From Sarcophilus harrisii (lineage: Eukaryota; Chordata; Mammalia; Dasyuromorphia; Dasyuridae): 64,000 nt of DNA. The stretch spans positions 505,994,665-506,058,664 of the forward strand of contig NC_045427.1 in the NCBI RefSeq assembly GCF_902635505.1, given 5' to 3'. Position numbers and translations under genes: made by a program. The notes beneath the pieces are model-generated. The model ran no database searches and was not told the origin of the DNA. It saw nothing but the letters and a program-made list of their open reading frames with translations. This document shows positions 19,676-31,642 of the stretch, in pieces (position 1 is the stretch's first letter; each line of letters opens with the position of its first letter).

Positions 19676-22667
19676 ATGGTGTCTGACTTTTTTAAGAGCC
19701 TGATCTTACCCTATCTCCATAAGCTTTGTAAAGGAATGTTTACAAAGAAACTGGGAAACACTACAAAAAAGAAACAAAATTGTCCTAGCAAAAAAGAGCA
19801 AGACGGTCCTCTGTCTAGCCAGACCAAACCCCCTAAATTTTCTAGCACTTTGAAAAGCACTGTTAAAAAAATTGCTAAGTGTTCATCTGCTCGCAACTTG
19901 TCCAGAGAAGAAGACGAAGTCAACAGGGATTATTCCCTCTCTCCCACATTCAGTTATCGTGTCGCGATTGCTAACGGACTGCAAAAGAGTATTCTTGTGA
20001 CAAACACTAGTAATGAAGATCTGGTTCAAGAGCTATCATCTATTGAGAGCTCCTACTCTGAATCATTAAGTGAGATCAAGGACAGCACGGAAATCAAGGA
20101 GCACTCCTCACACACAATGCCTGTAAGACGCAATAGAAAGAGCTTGAGTAGCCTGGCTCCCTCGGAGGGAAGCTCCGACGGGGAGCGCACGTTGCATAAC
20201 CTGAAACTAGGAGCTTTACGCAAACTGAGGAAATGGAAAAAGAGCCAAGAATTCGTTTCCTCTGATTCAGAGTTGAGCGCAATGAAAAAAACCTGGGGAC
20301 TCCGAAGCAAATCGTTAGATAGAACTTCCCGTCCCCAGAAAACAAACACTCTCGAACCTGGGTTCAGTTCATCAGGCTGCATTAGCCAAACCCATGATGT
20401 TATGGAAATGATATTCAAGGAACTTCAGGGAATAAGCCAGATTGAAACAGAACTTTCCGAATTAAGAGGCCACGTCAATGCTCTCAAACACTCTATTGAT
20501 GAGATCTCTAGCAGCGTGGAGGTTGTCCAAAGTGAGATAGAACAACTACGTACTGGCTTTGTCCAGTCTCGAAGGGAAACCAGAGACATCCATGATTATA
20601 TTAAGCAAATAAGTCATACTGGGAGCAAAGCAAGTTTGAGATTTTTAAATGTCCCTGAAGAAAGATTTGAATATGTGGAAAATGTCGTATACCGGATTCT
20701 CATAGATAAAATGGGTTTTTTAGATGCACCCAATACTATAAAAATTGAATTTGCTCAGAGAATAGGGCAACAGAGGGATTGTCCAAATGCGAAGCCTCGC
20801 CCCATCCTTGTGTACTTTGAAACACCTCAACAGAGGGATTTCATTTTGAAAAAATCTTATAAACTTAAAGGAACAGGCATTGGAGTATCAACAGATATTC
20901 TAACTCATGACATCAGAGAAAGAAAAGACAGAGGAATGCCAACCTCCCAAACCTATGAGAGTATGGACATGAAGCTCTCTACTCTTGAGCCTAAAATCAA
21001 AAGGAGCAGTTGGCAGTCACCAGATGATAGTGATAAAGATCTGGATGCTGATCTTAATAAAAACAGCTATGCTGTGCTTTCCAAGTCAGACTTTCAAACC
21101 AAAGCAAGTGGCCCAAAGTCAAATGCAAAATCTCATAATGCTAAAAGTAGGAATAAAACTGCCAGCAGCAGCAAATTTTCAAATAAATCAGACTATGATG
21201 AACAAGCTGCTCAGTTTCCCAAATCTGAAAACTTGGAGAAGGAATCCAAAGTCTATTATGCTGACATGGGTCCCCTCTGGCATTCCCAAAGTGACTTTCT
21301 CACACCCAAACTGAGCCGTTCTGAATCTGATTTTTCCAAACTTTGTCAATCTTATTCAGAGGATTTTTCAGAGACTCCATTTTTTACCAGAACAAATGGA
21401 AGTTCTCTCTTATCTTCTTCAGATAGAGAACTTTGGCAAAGAAGACAGGATGGCACATCCAACTGGTATAGCAGCTCCCAGGACCAGAATTTTAACAGAA
21501 GTATTCAAAATGATCAAGGTCCCAGTGAAATAGAAAACACCGAAACAGTGGACAGTGGTGTCAGTAATGGAGTAGTGTGTATATCGGGAGACAGAAGCAA
21601 TTATAGTGATTCCCAGCTTTCTTTACGTGATGATCTCTCACCATGGAAAGAATGGAATCAGTCTGAACAAGGAGCAGATTTGGGTCTTGATTCATCAACA
21701 CAGGAAGGCTTTGATTATGACACCAACAGCCTGTCAGACCCTCAGCTGGATGGTGACAACAAAGATCTGGATGACCTAGGAAAGTGCCACAGTGACCTTC
21801 CAGATGACTCCGAGAGCTATGATTTTACCTTAGATGACAATTCTTCCCCATGCCCAGGATTGGATAATGAAATACAAGGTCAGTGGGTTGGCCCATATGA
21901 TACTTATCAGGAAGCCAATTCTAATGAACCTTATCAAAATCAAAATCAACTGCCAATGCTGTATCGGAGTCAGAGTGAGTTACCGAGTGATGCGTCAGAG
22001 GATGCTGCCCCCAAATCGTGGCATAGCAGATTGAGCATAGACCTTTCTGATAAGACATTCAGCTTTCCAAAGTTTGGGTCCACCCTTCAGCGAGCTAAAT
22101 CGGCTTTGGAGGTTGTGTGGAACAAAAGCACTCAAAGCCTAAGTGGATATGAGGACAGTGGGTCTTCCTTAATGGGGCGATTTAGAACTTTATCTCAGTC
22201 TACTGCAAATGAGTCAAGTACCACCCTTGATTCGGATGTCTACACTGAACCATATTATTACAAAGCAGAGGATGAGGAAGACTATAGTGAACCTGGAGCT
22301 GAACATGAAACAGATTATGTAGAAGTGATGGAGCAAGTTCTTGCTAAACTAGAAAATAGAACTAGCATTCCTGAAATGGATGATAATGTCCAGGAGTACG
22401 AACATCCTTCATATGAAACACCTTATGAAACACCACAGGATGAAGGGTATGATGGGCAGGTGGATGACCTGATGAATGAAGAGGGATTGGAACCTTTAAA
22501 TGAAACAATAATTGAAATGGAAGTAAGGGAAGATGAAAACCAGAATGTTCCGGAAAAACCTCCAGAAACACCAAAACCCAAGAGGATTCGTCCCTCCTTT
22601 AAAGAAGCTGCCTTAAGGGCATACAGGAAGCAGATGGCAGAGCTGGAGGAAAAGATTCTAGCTGGAG
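19676..22667 (+). CDS. UNC13C: UNC13C (Munc13-3), giant first coding exon
   Basis: Recognised as the N-terminal half of mammalian Munc13-3, a presynaptic priming factor that opens syntaxin-1 and drives SNARE assembly, best known at cerebellar synapses. The start [20 protein letters not shown] and blocks such as [26 protein letters not shown] and [12 protein letters not shown] match the family. The exon gives 997 full codons plus one base, then donor G|GTACTC. The known protein is about 2,200 residues, so the C1, C2B, MUN and C2C domains lie on exons beyond the window; like the family, it has no N-terminal C2A. Visible parts: hydrophobic-amphipathic start (5-22); Ser-rich basic segment (150-192); coiled coil (about 240-312); an ORF1p/RRM-like block (about 318-417); a long acidic Ser-rich linker (420-780); a basic amphipathic helix with W815 (about 795-822); an acidic region (855-960) with a YETPYETP repeat; and a Lys-rich helix at the end. 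The frame is intact, with no sign of decay. Confidence 0.95.
20393..20926 (+). other. UNC13C: ORF1p-like coiled coil and RRM-like module in UNC13C
   Basis: Residues 240-417. A heptad-like helix ([17 protein letters not shown] to about residue 312) is followed by [10 protein letters not shown], an amphipathic helix ([14 protein letters not shown]), [29 protein letters not shown] and [20 protein letters not shown]. The order and spacing follow L1 ORF1 protein: coiled coil, RRM beginning 'LRIIGVPE', 'QR' strand, 'PRHIIIKM', 'KDKERILKAA', then 'KG.PIRLSADFS.E..QARR'. The similarity is seen by eye against remembered consensus. Homology and function (trimer formation, RNA binding) are inference. 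Confidence 0.6.
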
Positions 22668-22673
22668 GTACTC
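22668..22673 (+). other. UNC13C: UNC13C 5' splice donor, phase 1
   Basis: GAG|GTACTC. Cutting here leaves a single G of the next codon, which fits the family's next residue (Asp, G|AN) after EEKILAG. The frame otherwise reads on only four residues (GTQI) to a stop at 22679-22681, as expected for intron sequence. Confidence 0.85.
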
Positions 22674-22681
22674 AAATTTAA

Positions 22682-23990
22682 ATGCTACATTATTAATCCA
22701 GTATTCCTATAATGCAAAATGGTGTTTTGTCATAATTATATTGCTTCCTTTGGGGAGGAATAATTTACCTTTGTTGTATAGATCTGCTTCATTTAGGTGG
22801 GATTACATTTTACTTATCCTATCCTCTCTAAAGGGGGGATGATGAGGGAGACTAAAATTGAAGTCTAAAAAATTAAGCTTAAAAAGTCAAAAACATAACA
22901 ATTTAAATATAGCTTGCCAAGTTAAAATCAGTTTGCAGCTTCCTTCTTTGTATTGTGGGAAAATGTTGTTTATGTCCCCAGGCATAAAGAAGGAATAAAA
23001 TTTTAGATATCATTCCCTTGCTCCATAACCAATCTCTGAAAGTATATTCCTCAACTGCATTGTACTCAAGCTAGAAAAAAGGGAGGGACTGATGGATGCC
23101 TAATCAATAGTCTACTTGAAGGCAAGTTAGACTTGGAATGTAGGAGAAAAATTTCCCAAAGAGCAGGAAATTCTCAGCACATTGCAAGAGTAGTACATAT
23201 AGTTAGGTGCCACATTGGTGAAGGAAGGGAAGGGAAAGGAGTAAGCACTTCTGTAGTACCTGCTATAATCCAGATACTATGTTAAGCCTAAAGGAGTGTT
23301 CAGACTTCTGGAATAGTTCATGGCCTTGGCTTCTGTAAGGATGTCTTTAAGTAGATGGTTTAAGGAGGCAATTTGATTTTGTTTCCTTTTTTTTTTTTTG
23401 CTGGGAACTGTCAAATCATACTAACACAAAAATATTTTTAATGATGTAACTTTTTGAATTTTGACCTTTCATATAATTTAACCTCAATTCATCTTGATCT
23501 TTATAGTCTCCTACTATTTATCTCAATGATTTACCTTAGTGACAAGTTTCCCAGCATTTTTTTTTTTTTTGGTGAGGCTACTACCTATGATGGTTTTTTT
23601 AAATGAAGCAATGTTACTCTTTCTGCTATTAACTAAGGAGCATTTATTAGTCATTATTATCATCTCTAATAATCAATGAAGATATTTAACTGTATGTATT
23701 TAAAATTATATTGGCAAGTGATTGGAAGGTAATTGATATAATTATTATGTTATTATAGCTGTCAAAAAAGTCTTTTTTTTTTTTACTGGAACCACAGGTT
23801 TTCATTTTTTTCTGGTAGGTTCAGGCAGATCACTGAGCACTTTGATGTGTTTGTTTCACGACTGATTCCATTCAGTCTCTAATGTGGTTGAAAGGTGTCA
23901 GGTTGCTCTGGATGATATATATATATATATAAACTAGAGTGGCTAAAGTTGATAAATCTGACAACAGAAAAGAAGTAATTTAAGCTGTGT
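22682..23990. other. Unassigned intronic stretch
   Basis: No named repeat. Contains T homopolymers near 23391, 23562 and 23772, and a short (TA)n at 23914-23931. Confidence 0.45.
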
Positions 23991-23994
23991 AAAG

Positions 23995-24125
23995 GCAATA
24001 TGGTGCAGTGGCTAGCAAATTGGTTCTTGACGCTAAGAAGATCCAGGTACAAGTCCCATCCCTGATACAAACTGGCTTTGTGATTATGGTCATGTCATTT
24101 AACCTTTTTCTGCATTGTAGCTATC
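23995..24125 (+). repeat. SINE head fragment, plus strand
   Basis: ATATGGTGCAGTGGCTAGCA resembles the tRNA-like SINE head, and TCATGTCATTTAACCTTTTT resembles the MIR core. Confidence 0.5.
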
Positions 24126-24679
24126 TGTAGGACTTGCAGAGAAGGTGCTGCAGGAAGTATTTTCTCCCCTGGCAATTCCCAGTAATAGTCCATTTGTTAT
24201 TCCTCTCCTTACCCTTATTTTCTGCTAAGATCTGTGGTATTGCACATCATCTCCTAAACTTACTCTTTTATCCAATTGCCAACTCTTTTATCCAGAAAGA
24301 TTAGTTTCTTACTATACCCAAATTTGCTCTGAACTTTTAACCTAATTTTATCTGGAAGGAACTAGAGAAGCTATTTACTTTTTTTTACTTTGCTCCTTAA
24401 AGCTAATAAGTACACACACCTAATAGGTACATAGGTATATATATATCTATATAGATAGATACATATAGATATATCCAGATAAACTTTACTGAGAAAAATT
24501 CAAAATATCAGGAAGAAATAATCAAGGCAGAAATTACAATGGCTAGCTCTCTGCATCTGTAACGACCCTAGTAACATCTCTAAATATAAATGCCAGGGAA
24601 GCTCAAAAATCCATATCAGGAAAATTGTGTTACTCTGTCATAGTAAGATTAACAATTGCTTTTTTAAGCAAAGATGCTT
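24126..24679. other. Unassigned intronic stretch
   Basis: No gene or repeat family recognised apart from an impure (ATAG)n/(TA)n tract near 24430-24475. Confidence 0.45.
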
Positions 24680-25930
24680 GTTTTATTTTTTAAAATGTAT
24701 ATGGATTTTTAATAGATATTTCTTTCTGAATTATGTTGGGAGAGAAAAATCAGAAGATGCAACAGGAGGAAAAAACAGGAAAAAAGTGAATATAGCATGT
24801 GTTGATTTACATTCAATCTTCATAGTTCTGGATGCAAATGGAGCTTTTTATTCACATTTTATAGGGATTGTCTTGAATCAGTGAAACATTGAGAGGAACT
24901 AAGTCTTTCATAGTTGATTATAACACAATCTTGCTGTTACTATGTATCCTGGTCCTGCTTGTTTTGCTCACTAATAGTTCATGTAAATCTTTTTGGGACA
25001 TTCTAAAATCAGCTTGTTTATCATTTTTTAAATAGAATAATAGTATTACATTACTTTCATATACCATAACTTATTCAGCCATTCCCCTATTGATTGGGCA
25101 TCTATTCATTTTCAATTCTTTGCCCCACAAAAAAGAGCTGCCATAAACTTTTTTTTTTGGACATGTGGGTCCTTTTCCCTCCTTTATGATTTCTTTGGGA
25201 TACAGACCCAGTAGTGATGCATTAGTGTCCCGGTTTTCCCATACCCTCTCCAACACTTTTCATTATTTTAGCCAATCTGAGAGGTGTGAGGTGGTACCTC
25301 AGAATTGTTTTAATTTGTATTTCTCTAATAAATAGTGATTTGGAACATTTTTTCTTTTGACTATAGATAGCTTTAATTTCATCATCTCAAAATTGTCTAT
25401 TCATATCTTTTGACCATTTGTTAATTGGAGAATGTCTTATATTCTTATAAATTTGACATAGTTCTTTATATATTTTAGAAATTAGGCCTTTATAAGAAAC
25501 ACTTGCTGTAAAAAAATTTCCTAGTTTTGTACTTCTCTTTTAATTTTGTTTGTGTTGATTTTATTCATGAAAAACCTTTTCAATTTAATGTAATCAAAGT
25601 TGACCATTTTGCATTTCATAATGTTCTCTAGTTCTTTTTTGGCCATAAATTCTTCCCTTCTCCAAAGATCTGATAGATAAATTATTCCTTTTTCTCCTAA
25701 TTTGTTCATGGTATATTATCCTTTAAGCCAAAATCATATATCGATTTTGACCTTATTTTGATATGGGGTATGAGACATAGGTATATGCTGAATTTCTAAT
25801 ATCACTTTCCAGTTTTCCCAGAAATTTTTGTGAAATAGTGAATTCTTATCCCAGAAACTGGAGTTTGGAGACTTATCAAATACTAGATTACTATAGTCAT
25901 TGATTATTGTGTCATGTGTATCTAAAATGG
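24680..25930 (-). repeat. L1, 3' half of ORF2 and 3' UTR, minus strand
   Basis: Antisense L1 landmarks in order: TTATGTTGGGAGAGAAAAAT, AACTTATTCAGCCATTCCCC, GGATACAGACCCAGTAGTG, GTGAGGTGGTACCTCAGAAT, TTTTGACCATTTGTTAATTG, TTTTGACCTTATTTTGATAT and AATAGTGAATTCTTATCCCA. About a hundred bases appear to be missing around 25218, where the 'CAGTAGTG' block runs straight into 'ATGCATTAGTGTCC'. 5' truncated. Confidence 0.85.
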
Positions 25931-27001
25931 TAAGATTAATAGTAACAGAGCCCAAAGTGCTTTCCCCACAGATTGCAAGTTTGGTTAACAATTATCTGGA
26001 AATTTCCCAAGATTTTTCCCTCAAACCCCTCCACCAGCATGAATCAACATGAGTCCTTAGTTATAAACTCTTTTTTCTCTCTTCAGCTAAATCCTGCTAA
26101 AGCAAGAGAGAAATCTTGTTTAAAAAATGAAACAAAACAAAACAAAGACGATTGGACTTTTATTGGTTTGGCAGAGGATGTCCCATTTACTCTAGCTCTT
26201 ACTCCACCTAAGATTCTGAGAGGGTATCCTATATCTAATTCTCTGACTACCTTCTTTATTTTATAAGTAGCCCCTTACTTTATTGGCTTGTGTTCCTTAT
26301 GCATTCCTCGTATTTGATTTTGGCATTCCCAACCTTCCTAAGTATGCTTTAAAACAATATTTAAGACAATAACAAGTAACTGTGTTATTCTCCATTTCTT
26401 TTCCTTTGCTGTCTTGCACATCATATCTCCAGAGGCAGGAGAATCAGTCAAAGGTTGAATCCTAGATTAGATTTTAAATTCTTAGTCTATGGATTTGTGT
26501 ATTCAATTTGCCAAATTGATTATTATTGAGCCTCATTCTTCTTAGAGTTGGCTTTCCCATCTTGCATCATTGTGTATCGAAGTCTTAGGTTAATTAGAGA
26601 CAGTCTTCTTGTAGTTTCTCTCCCCACCTCCATTTCCCATAAGATACCATTTCTCCTGGGATTCCTGCCTGTAAGAAACTTATAATGACTTACCATTGAC
26701 CCAAAGAAGTGCCATTCTTGCTTCTTGTCTACTTAAATGAGCAAAACCCTTCTTTATTTGATCTTCAGAGATTTCAACCCTTGGGCATAAGGCTTTCAGA
26801 ATCTCTCACTTTTTTCCTTTACCTCCTTAAATATACTTATTTTAAAGTCATGGAAACAGGTACTCCACCATAATTTTCTTAGTCTGGTTGTTTAGAGTGA
26901 ACAAATCAGTTTCACTTTTTGGATATAGTTTCTCCTTATGTAAAACTAGGGGATTTAATTACATGGCTTCTTGGGTCCCATTTACCTCTCAACTGGTGTT
27001 T
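25931..27001. other. Unassigned intronic stretch
   Basis: No gene. A weak plus-strand MIR may lie at about 26900-27000 (TTCTCCTTATGTAAAACTAG). The rest is unassigned. Confidence 0.4.
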
Positions 27002-27235
27002 AGATGACATAATGAATAGAGACCTAGAGAAAGGAAGATCTGAGTTCAATTGTCTCAAATACCTGTTAACTGATCTTAGGCAAGTCATTACACATTAAAG
27101 TATCTTCCTCATGTTCTTCATCTGTAAAAATGGCATAATAATAGCACCACTCTCCCAGGATTGTTGTAGCTCAAATAATATTTGTAGAGTGCTTCACAAA
27201 CTTTAAATTCCTACATTAAAGTTAATTTTTATTAA
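27002..27235 (+). repeat. MIR/THER-type SINE
   Basis: AAGGAAGATCTGAGTTCAAT, CTTAGGCAAGTCATTACACA, TCTGTAAAAATGGCATAATA and GAGTGCTTCACAAACTTTAA in order. Confidence 0.75.
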
Positions 27236-29442
27236 AGTTATGGTCCTGTGATCCTAAAGTCTCTATTAATTGCTATCATGACTTTGTATGATACAGATTC
27301 CTTTTCCAGCAGTTGCTATGGATTCCCATGGGACTACTATTTCCTAAAGTCTTCCTAGAATCCATAAAGCTAGGTGTGTAGTTATCTCTCCTGAATGGTG
27401 AATCCCTTGATTCTTACCTTACTTACAAAACCTTAAATAAGACATCTTTAGGTTAAACACTTATCTCTGTCCAATGATGTGCTCCAGGCAGCTCCATACC
27501 TTCAAAATGAATTGTGCTTCATGTCCTTCTTCTCAGATGAATAGTTTTTCAGAGCTCAAGCTAGCAGACATTTTTTATACTTAAAATAAGCAATGTTTTC
27601 CAAATCCATTTCTACAACATTTTAGAAGCTTTTGTTATGTTTTGGCTTTCTTCTTTGGGACTTATTATGGAAATGTATGGTTTCTGAAATCTATTTTATG
27701 TTAGCCCAGATGTTTATCTTATTTTCTTAAGTGTCTGTTCTTGTGCTTAATTTTCAGTTATTAGTTCTTATATTACCTTGTACAACAATTGAATATATTT
27801 TTTCAGTTTTTACGTTTTCTAGATGCTTAGTCCTTGATGCTAAGACAAATAGAGAAGCATCTTATCTTGGTGCCATGATTGAAAGTTAGTTGGCATTGCA
27901 CAAAATATAAAGCAAGATGATAGAAAGGGCTAGAGCCATGAATTTTATATTCTTGACTTTTAAAAGACATTCATTGTGGCAAAATGTGTTTCAAGAAGAA
28001 ACTGTCTCTTTTCTCTCAAAAAAGTTATTTTTAAGTGAGAAAAAATTTCAGCAGCCATTTATAAAAAACAATATCAAAATAGACAAAAATAAAATGATCA
28101 TACCTAATCTTATTAATAACAAATTATTTAGAATTACATTTTTAAAGAAACTATATTTTGTGTGCTTCCATATGCCTATTGGATCCTTTCTTCTGTATCC
28201 CTCTAGAAAAAATTTATGAAAAACATAAACATAATCAGCTGTAAAGAACCTTAATCTTTTCATAATTTTAAGAAGGAAAAACCAATTCTTAGGCTGAGTA
28301 ACTCCTTTGTACACTCTGGACATAAAGAATTGGACTACCTTTAATATTTGGAGTCTAAATCCTGCAGATTAATCACTTATTCTAAAGGAAATTATTACAT
28401 ATCTGTAAGCTATTCTCATATTGATAAAGAGTATCAGATTGATAGCTTAAGAGACTGAAATAGCCTAATTTTCAAAAGAACATGCCCCATTTTAGCCAAC
28501 ATATTGGCAACACAGTCTTGACTCTTTGTGAGAAAAACTGGCTAAGGAATGATAGTGAGTCAGTCTCCAGATCTGATCCCTACTCTTTCTCTCCACTGAG
28601 AAAGCCCAACAAATTGCCAAGTGCCATGATGGATTTTGTGGCATGGACATCTGCTCCCTAGGCATGGGCTTGAGGTCAACAGATTTTCTTACTCTGGCAA
28701 CAGTTAGACAGTTATGATGTATTTTATTCATTCCCAGGCCAAATTGAACCCTGAGAATCTTACTGTGAAACCATATGATTAAGTGTTTCCTGATAGATTT
28801 TTGTGGAATTGTAGAATATTAGAAATGAGGTACTTCTTTGTTTTCAACTATTTTTGTTAAACTAAGGTAAAAGTGGATCTTAAACTATGTGATAGGCTAT
28901 TTGAGTGCTACATAGTGTTATCATTCTAAATAATTTATTTATCAAAGATTCGATAACTGAAAAAGATCCTAGAAACGTAACTTGTCTGTTTCTTTGTTCT
29001 CTAGTTGTTTACCCCATATTAGGACCTGATTGGCTCCTTAAGGGATATGAGATAAAGCCAGGATTGCTCTTCTGTGCATGAAGGGAGCCTGATTTCCCTC
29101 AAGGTTCAAGGTTGTAAATTAGATTACCCTTTTCCTCATAATTTATAGCTATTCCATAGAATATTACAGTTAAGAAAGTACAGTGGAGGTTACCTACTTC
29201 AACAATTTGCATGGAGCATATCCAATGTGTGGATACTCTTATCAGACTCAGGCAAAATTCTGAGCTAATTGTTTATTTTGGAATTTCTTCCTACCAACAT
29301 TCCCTTTCGTTTCCACTCTATGTTGCTCTACCCTACCCTCTTTGTAGCCTCAAATGCCTAGGGATTTCATACTGCTCATGGTTATCCAGTCTACCCAACA
29401 AAACTTGTTCAATACTAAATTATCCTAGGGTTCTCCTATTTG
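27236..29442. other. Unassigned intronic stretch
   Basis: No gene and no repeat I can name over about 2.2 kb. Short frames at 27917-28219 and 28492-28731 have no recognisable family features. Confidence 0.4.
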
Positions 29443-29685
29443 TGAGGCACTGAGTGGTAGAATGAAGATAGTACTAAGTCTGTAGTGAGGAAGATCTGAG
29501 TTCAAATATGACCTCAGAAATTTCCTGTATAATTCCAGTCAAGTCATTTATATCCCCTATTTGCCTCAGTTTTTCCAACTTTAAATGAGCATAATAATAG
29601 TATCTACCTCCCAGTTGTTATGAGTATTAAATGAGATAATATTTTAATAGTATTTAGCACACAGTAGGTGCTTAATCAATATTGT
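29443..29685 (+). repeat. MIR/THER-type SINE with L2-like tail
   Basis: GAGGAAGATCTGAGTTCAAA, GTCAAGTCATTTATATCCCC, TAATAGTATCTACCTCCCAG and the tail TTTAGCACACAGTAGGTGCT. Confidence 0.8.
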
Positions 29686-30774
29686 TTTCTTCTCTGTGAA
29701 AGAAGATAAATTAGTTGATGCTAAAGTATTGGTGACTGACAATGCCTTAATTTACTTTTCAGAGGAAATATTGCATTTTTACAAAGACCTTTATTGTCTT
29801 ATTCCCATGATGGGAATTTAATTAATTAGTAGAACAATGGAAGGGACAATCCAGGATCATTATCTAAATCAGACTACCAACTTTGCCTAAAAGTCTGCTC
29901 TTACCTTTGTACCACAGTCAGTGACTGGTTTGTTTCGCAGGGTACTTGGAACTATAATTGTTTTATGATGATTAATACACCATACTCTTTTCAAAATTGT
30001 ACAGGATTTTCTGAAATCATGACAATGGATTTTTAATTGATGTCATATAACAAATAAGTTACTCTTCCTTCCTCTTCATTGCTTTTGGCCACCAAATTTT
30101 CACTAGTTTTACACCAATGACATTTTGTTCCTGTTTTGATATGAAACAAATTATTAAAAATTCAGAACACTGCCTGTCACTGTTTATTGCCACTAAACTA
30201 ATGTCAAAAGGAATTGTAAATGATCGAAAAACTTCAAGTTTTCTAGACACCTCAAGGTTTTGAAGTAAAAAATTGTTCTTAATTTTTCCAGATTTAAACC
30301 TTGGTCTAGCCAGGGACCTCTTAAATGCTGATAAATGGAGTAGTACAGTTGCTTGAAGGATGATGAATTTGAAGTCTGATTTTGATATGCCTCAAGTTAG
30401 AGTTTAATTTTTTTTCACATGCATTTTAGCAGAAGAATGTATCCCATCTTTTACTCAGAGCTCTATTTCTAGTCCCTGTTCATATAGCCTCTGAAATGGT
30501 AATCTCTATAAGTCAGAATTTCTATTGCTAATAATTTAGTCTCCCCCCACCCCCACCCAATTAAGCTAGGCATTTTCTTTAAAGATTTTAAGTTTCTGTT
30601 AGAATGACTAGTTTGCATTGCATTATAATTACATTATCATCACTAGTTTTAAGTTGATCCATTTCCCAGATCTAGTAGTTTACATTCTCTTGTACAGGAA
30701 ATAACATGAACGTATTATAAAAATATAATTTTTTATAAAGCAATTCCATTGCTGAATGAGAGTGCTAATTAATG
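29686..30774. other. Unassigned intronic stretch
   Basis: No gene or family recognised. A short C/A-rich run (CCCCCCACCCCCACCC) sits near 30543. Confidence 0.4.
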
Positions 30775-30965
30775 AAGAAAATTTATTAAACTCATGTCAT
30801 CTGTCAAGGCACTGTCCTTATTACTGGGAATACAAGGAAAAATCAACAACAAAAATAGTCCCTGTCCTCACATTCTAATGGGAAGAGGAGAGGCTAACAT
30901 TCCCAAATAAATATATGTACAACAATATATTCAGAGTATATAGAAAGTAATATTAGAGGGGAAAG
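30775..30965 (-). repeat. L2 3' end, minus strand
   Basis: CAAGGCACTGTCCTTATTAC followed by AGTCCCTGTCCTCACATTCT is the antisense L2 terminus. Confidence 0.65.
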
Positions 30966-31129
30966 CATAGATAGCTTTTTTTTGTACAGATAAAATCCTA
31001 ACTGAGCTTTTGAGTAATCAAGGAGTCTAGGAATTATACCATAGAGATGTCTACTTGATGCAGTGAATTCTTGGGTCTATTGCTTAATAGTCCCAAGAGA
31101 ACTACATTTAAAAAGTTTACATTTCTTCT

Positions 31130-31300
31130 TTTGAGTTTAGGAGGGTAATATCTGGATTCTTACATAAGCTTTGTGGTAAATCACTTGTGTGACTTTAGAC
31201 AAATTATCTAAAGCTCATTTTATAGATGAGGAAATGAATGCCCAAAGAAGTTGATTATAATGATCTTGAAGATCAGCTTCACCCCAGGTCTGTTTTGTCA
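31130..31300 (-). repeat. Degraded MIR, minus strand
   Basis: TTTTATAGATGAGGAAATGAA and GCCCAAAGAAGTTGA are the reversed MIR core. Confidence 0.45.
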
Positions 31301-31642
31301 TGAAATAAATAGTTGGGTGTGAAGAAATAAAGGAGTTCTCTTTTCACTATCCTTATCCTATATTTCATCCAAGCTGGATTATATCCCTTGCTGTCCTCTC
31401 AGGTATAGAGTTTCCCAATTTCTTCTTTAATTTATATGATTTTTTTTGCATATTTCTGATATCCAAGAAGAAAATCCTTTCCTTCCAGATTCCTCCCTTC
31501 TTCACCAAGGAATAGTAGCTTGCCCGGGAGTTTCAAAAATGCTCCAGATGATATTTGTTGTAAGATATTGGTTGCACAGTGGCTAGACAGAATGTTTATA
31601 TCATAGAAATGTGACAAACTGTCGACCTTCCTTGGCTGTCAC

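Noticed and set aside
20053-20418. Minus-strand ORFs opposite the UNC13C exon
   Set aside because: Shadows of the coding strand with no family features. The plus-strand frame is clearly the gene.
22668-22681. The last four residues GTQI as the true C-terminus
   Set aside because: They follow a good GTACTC donor, and the family continues with C1, C2 and MUN domains. A retained-intron short form cannot be excluded but has no support here.
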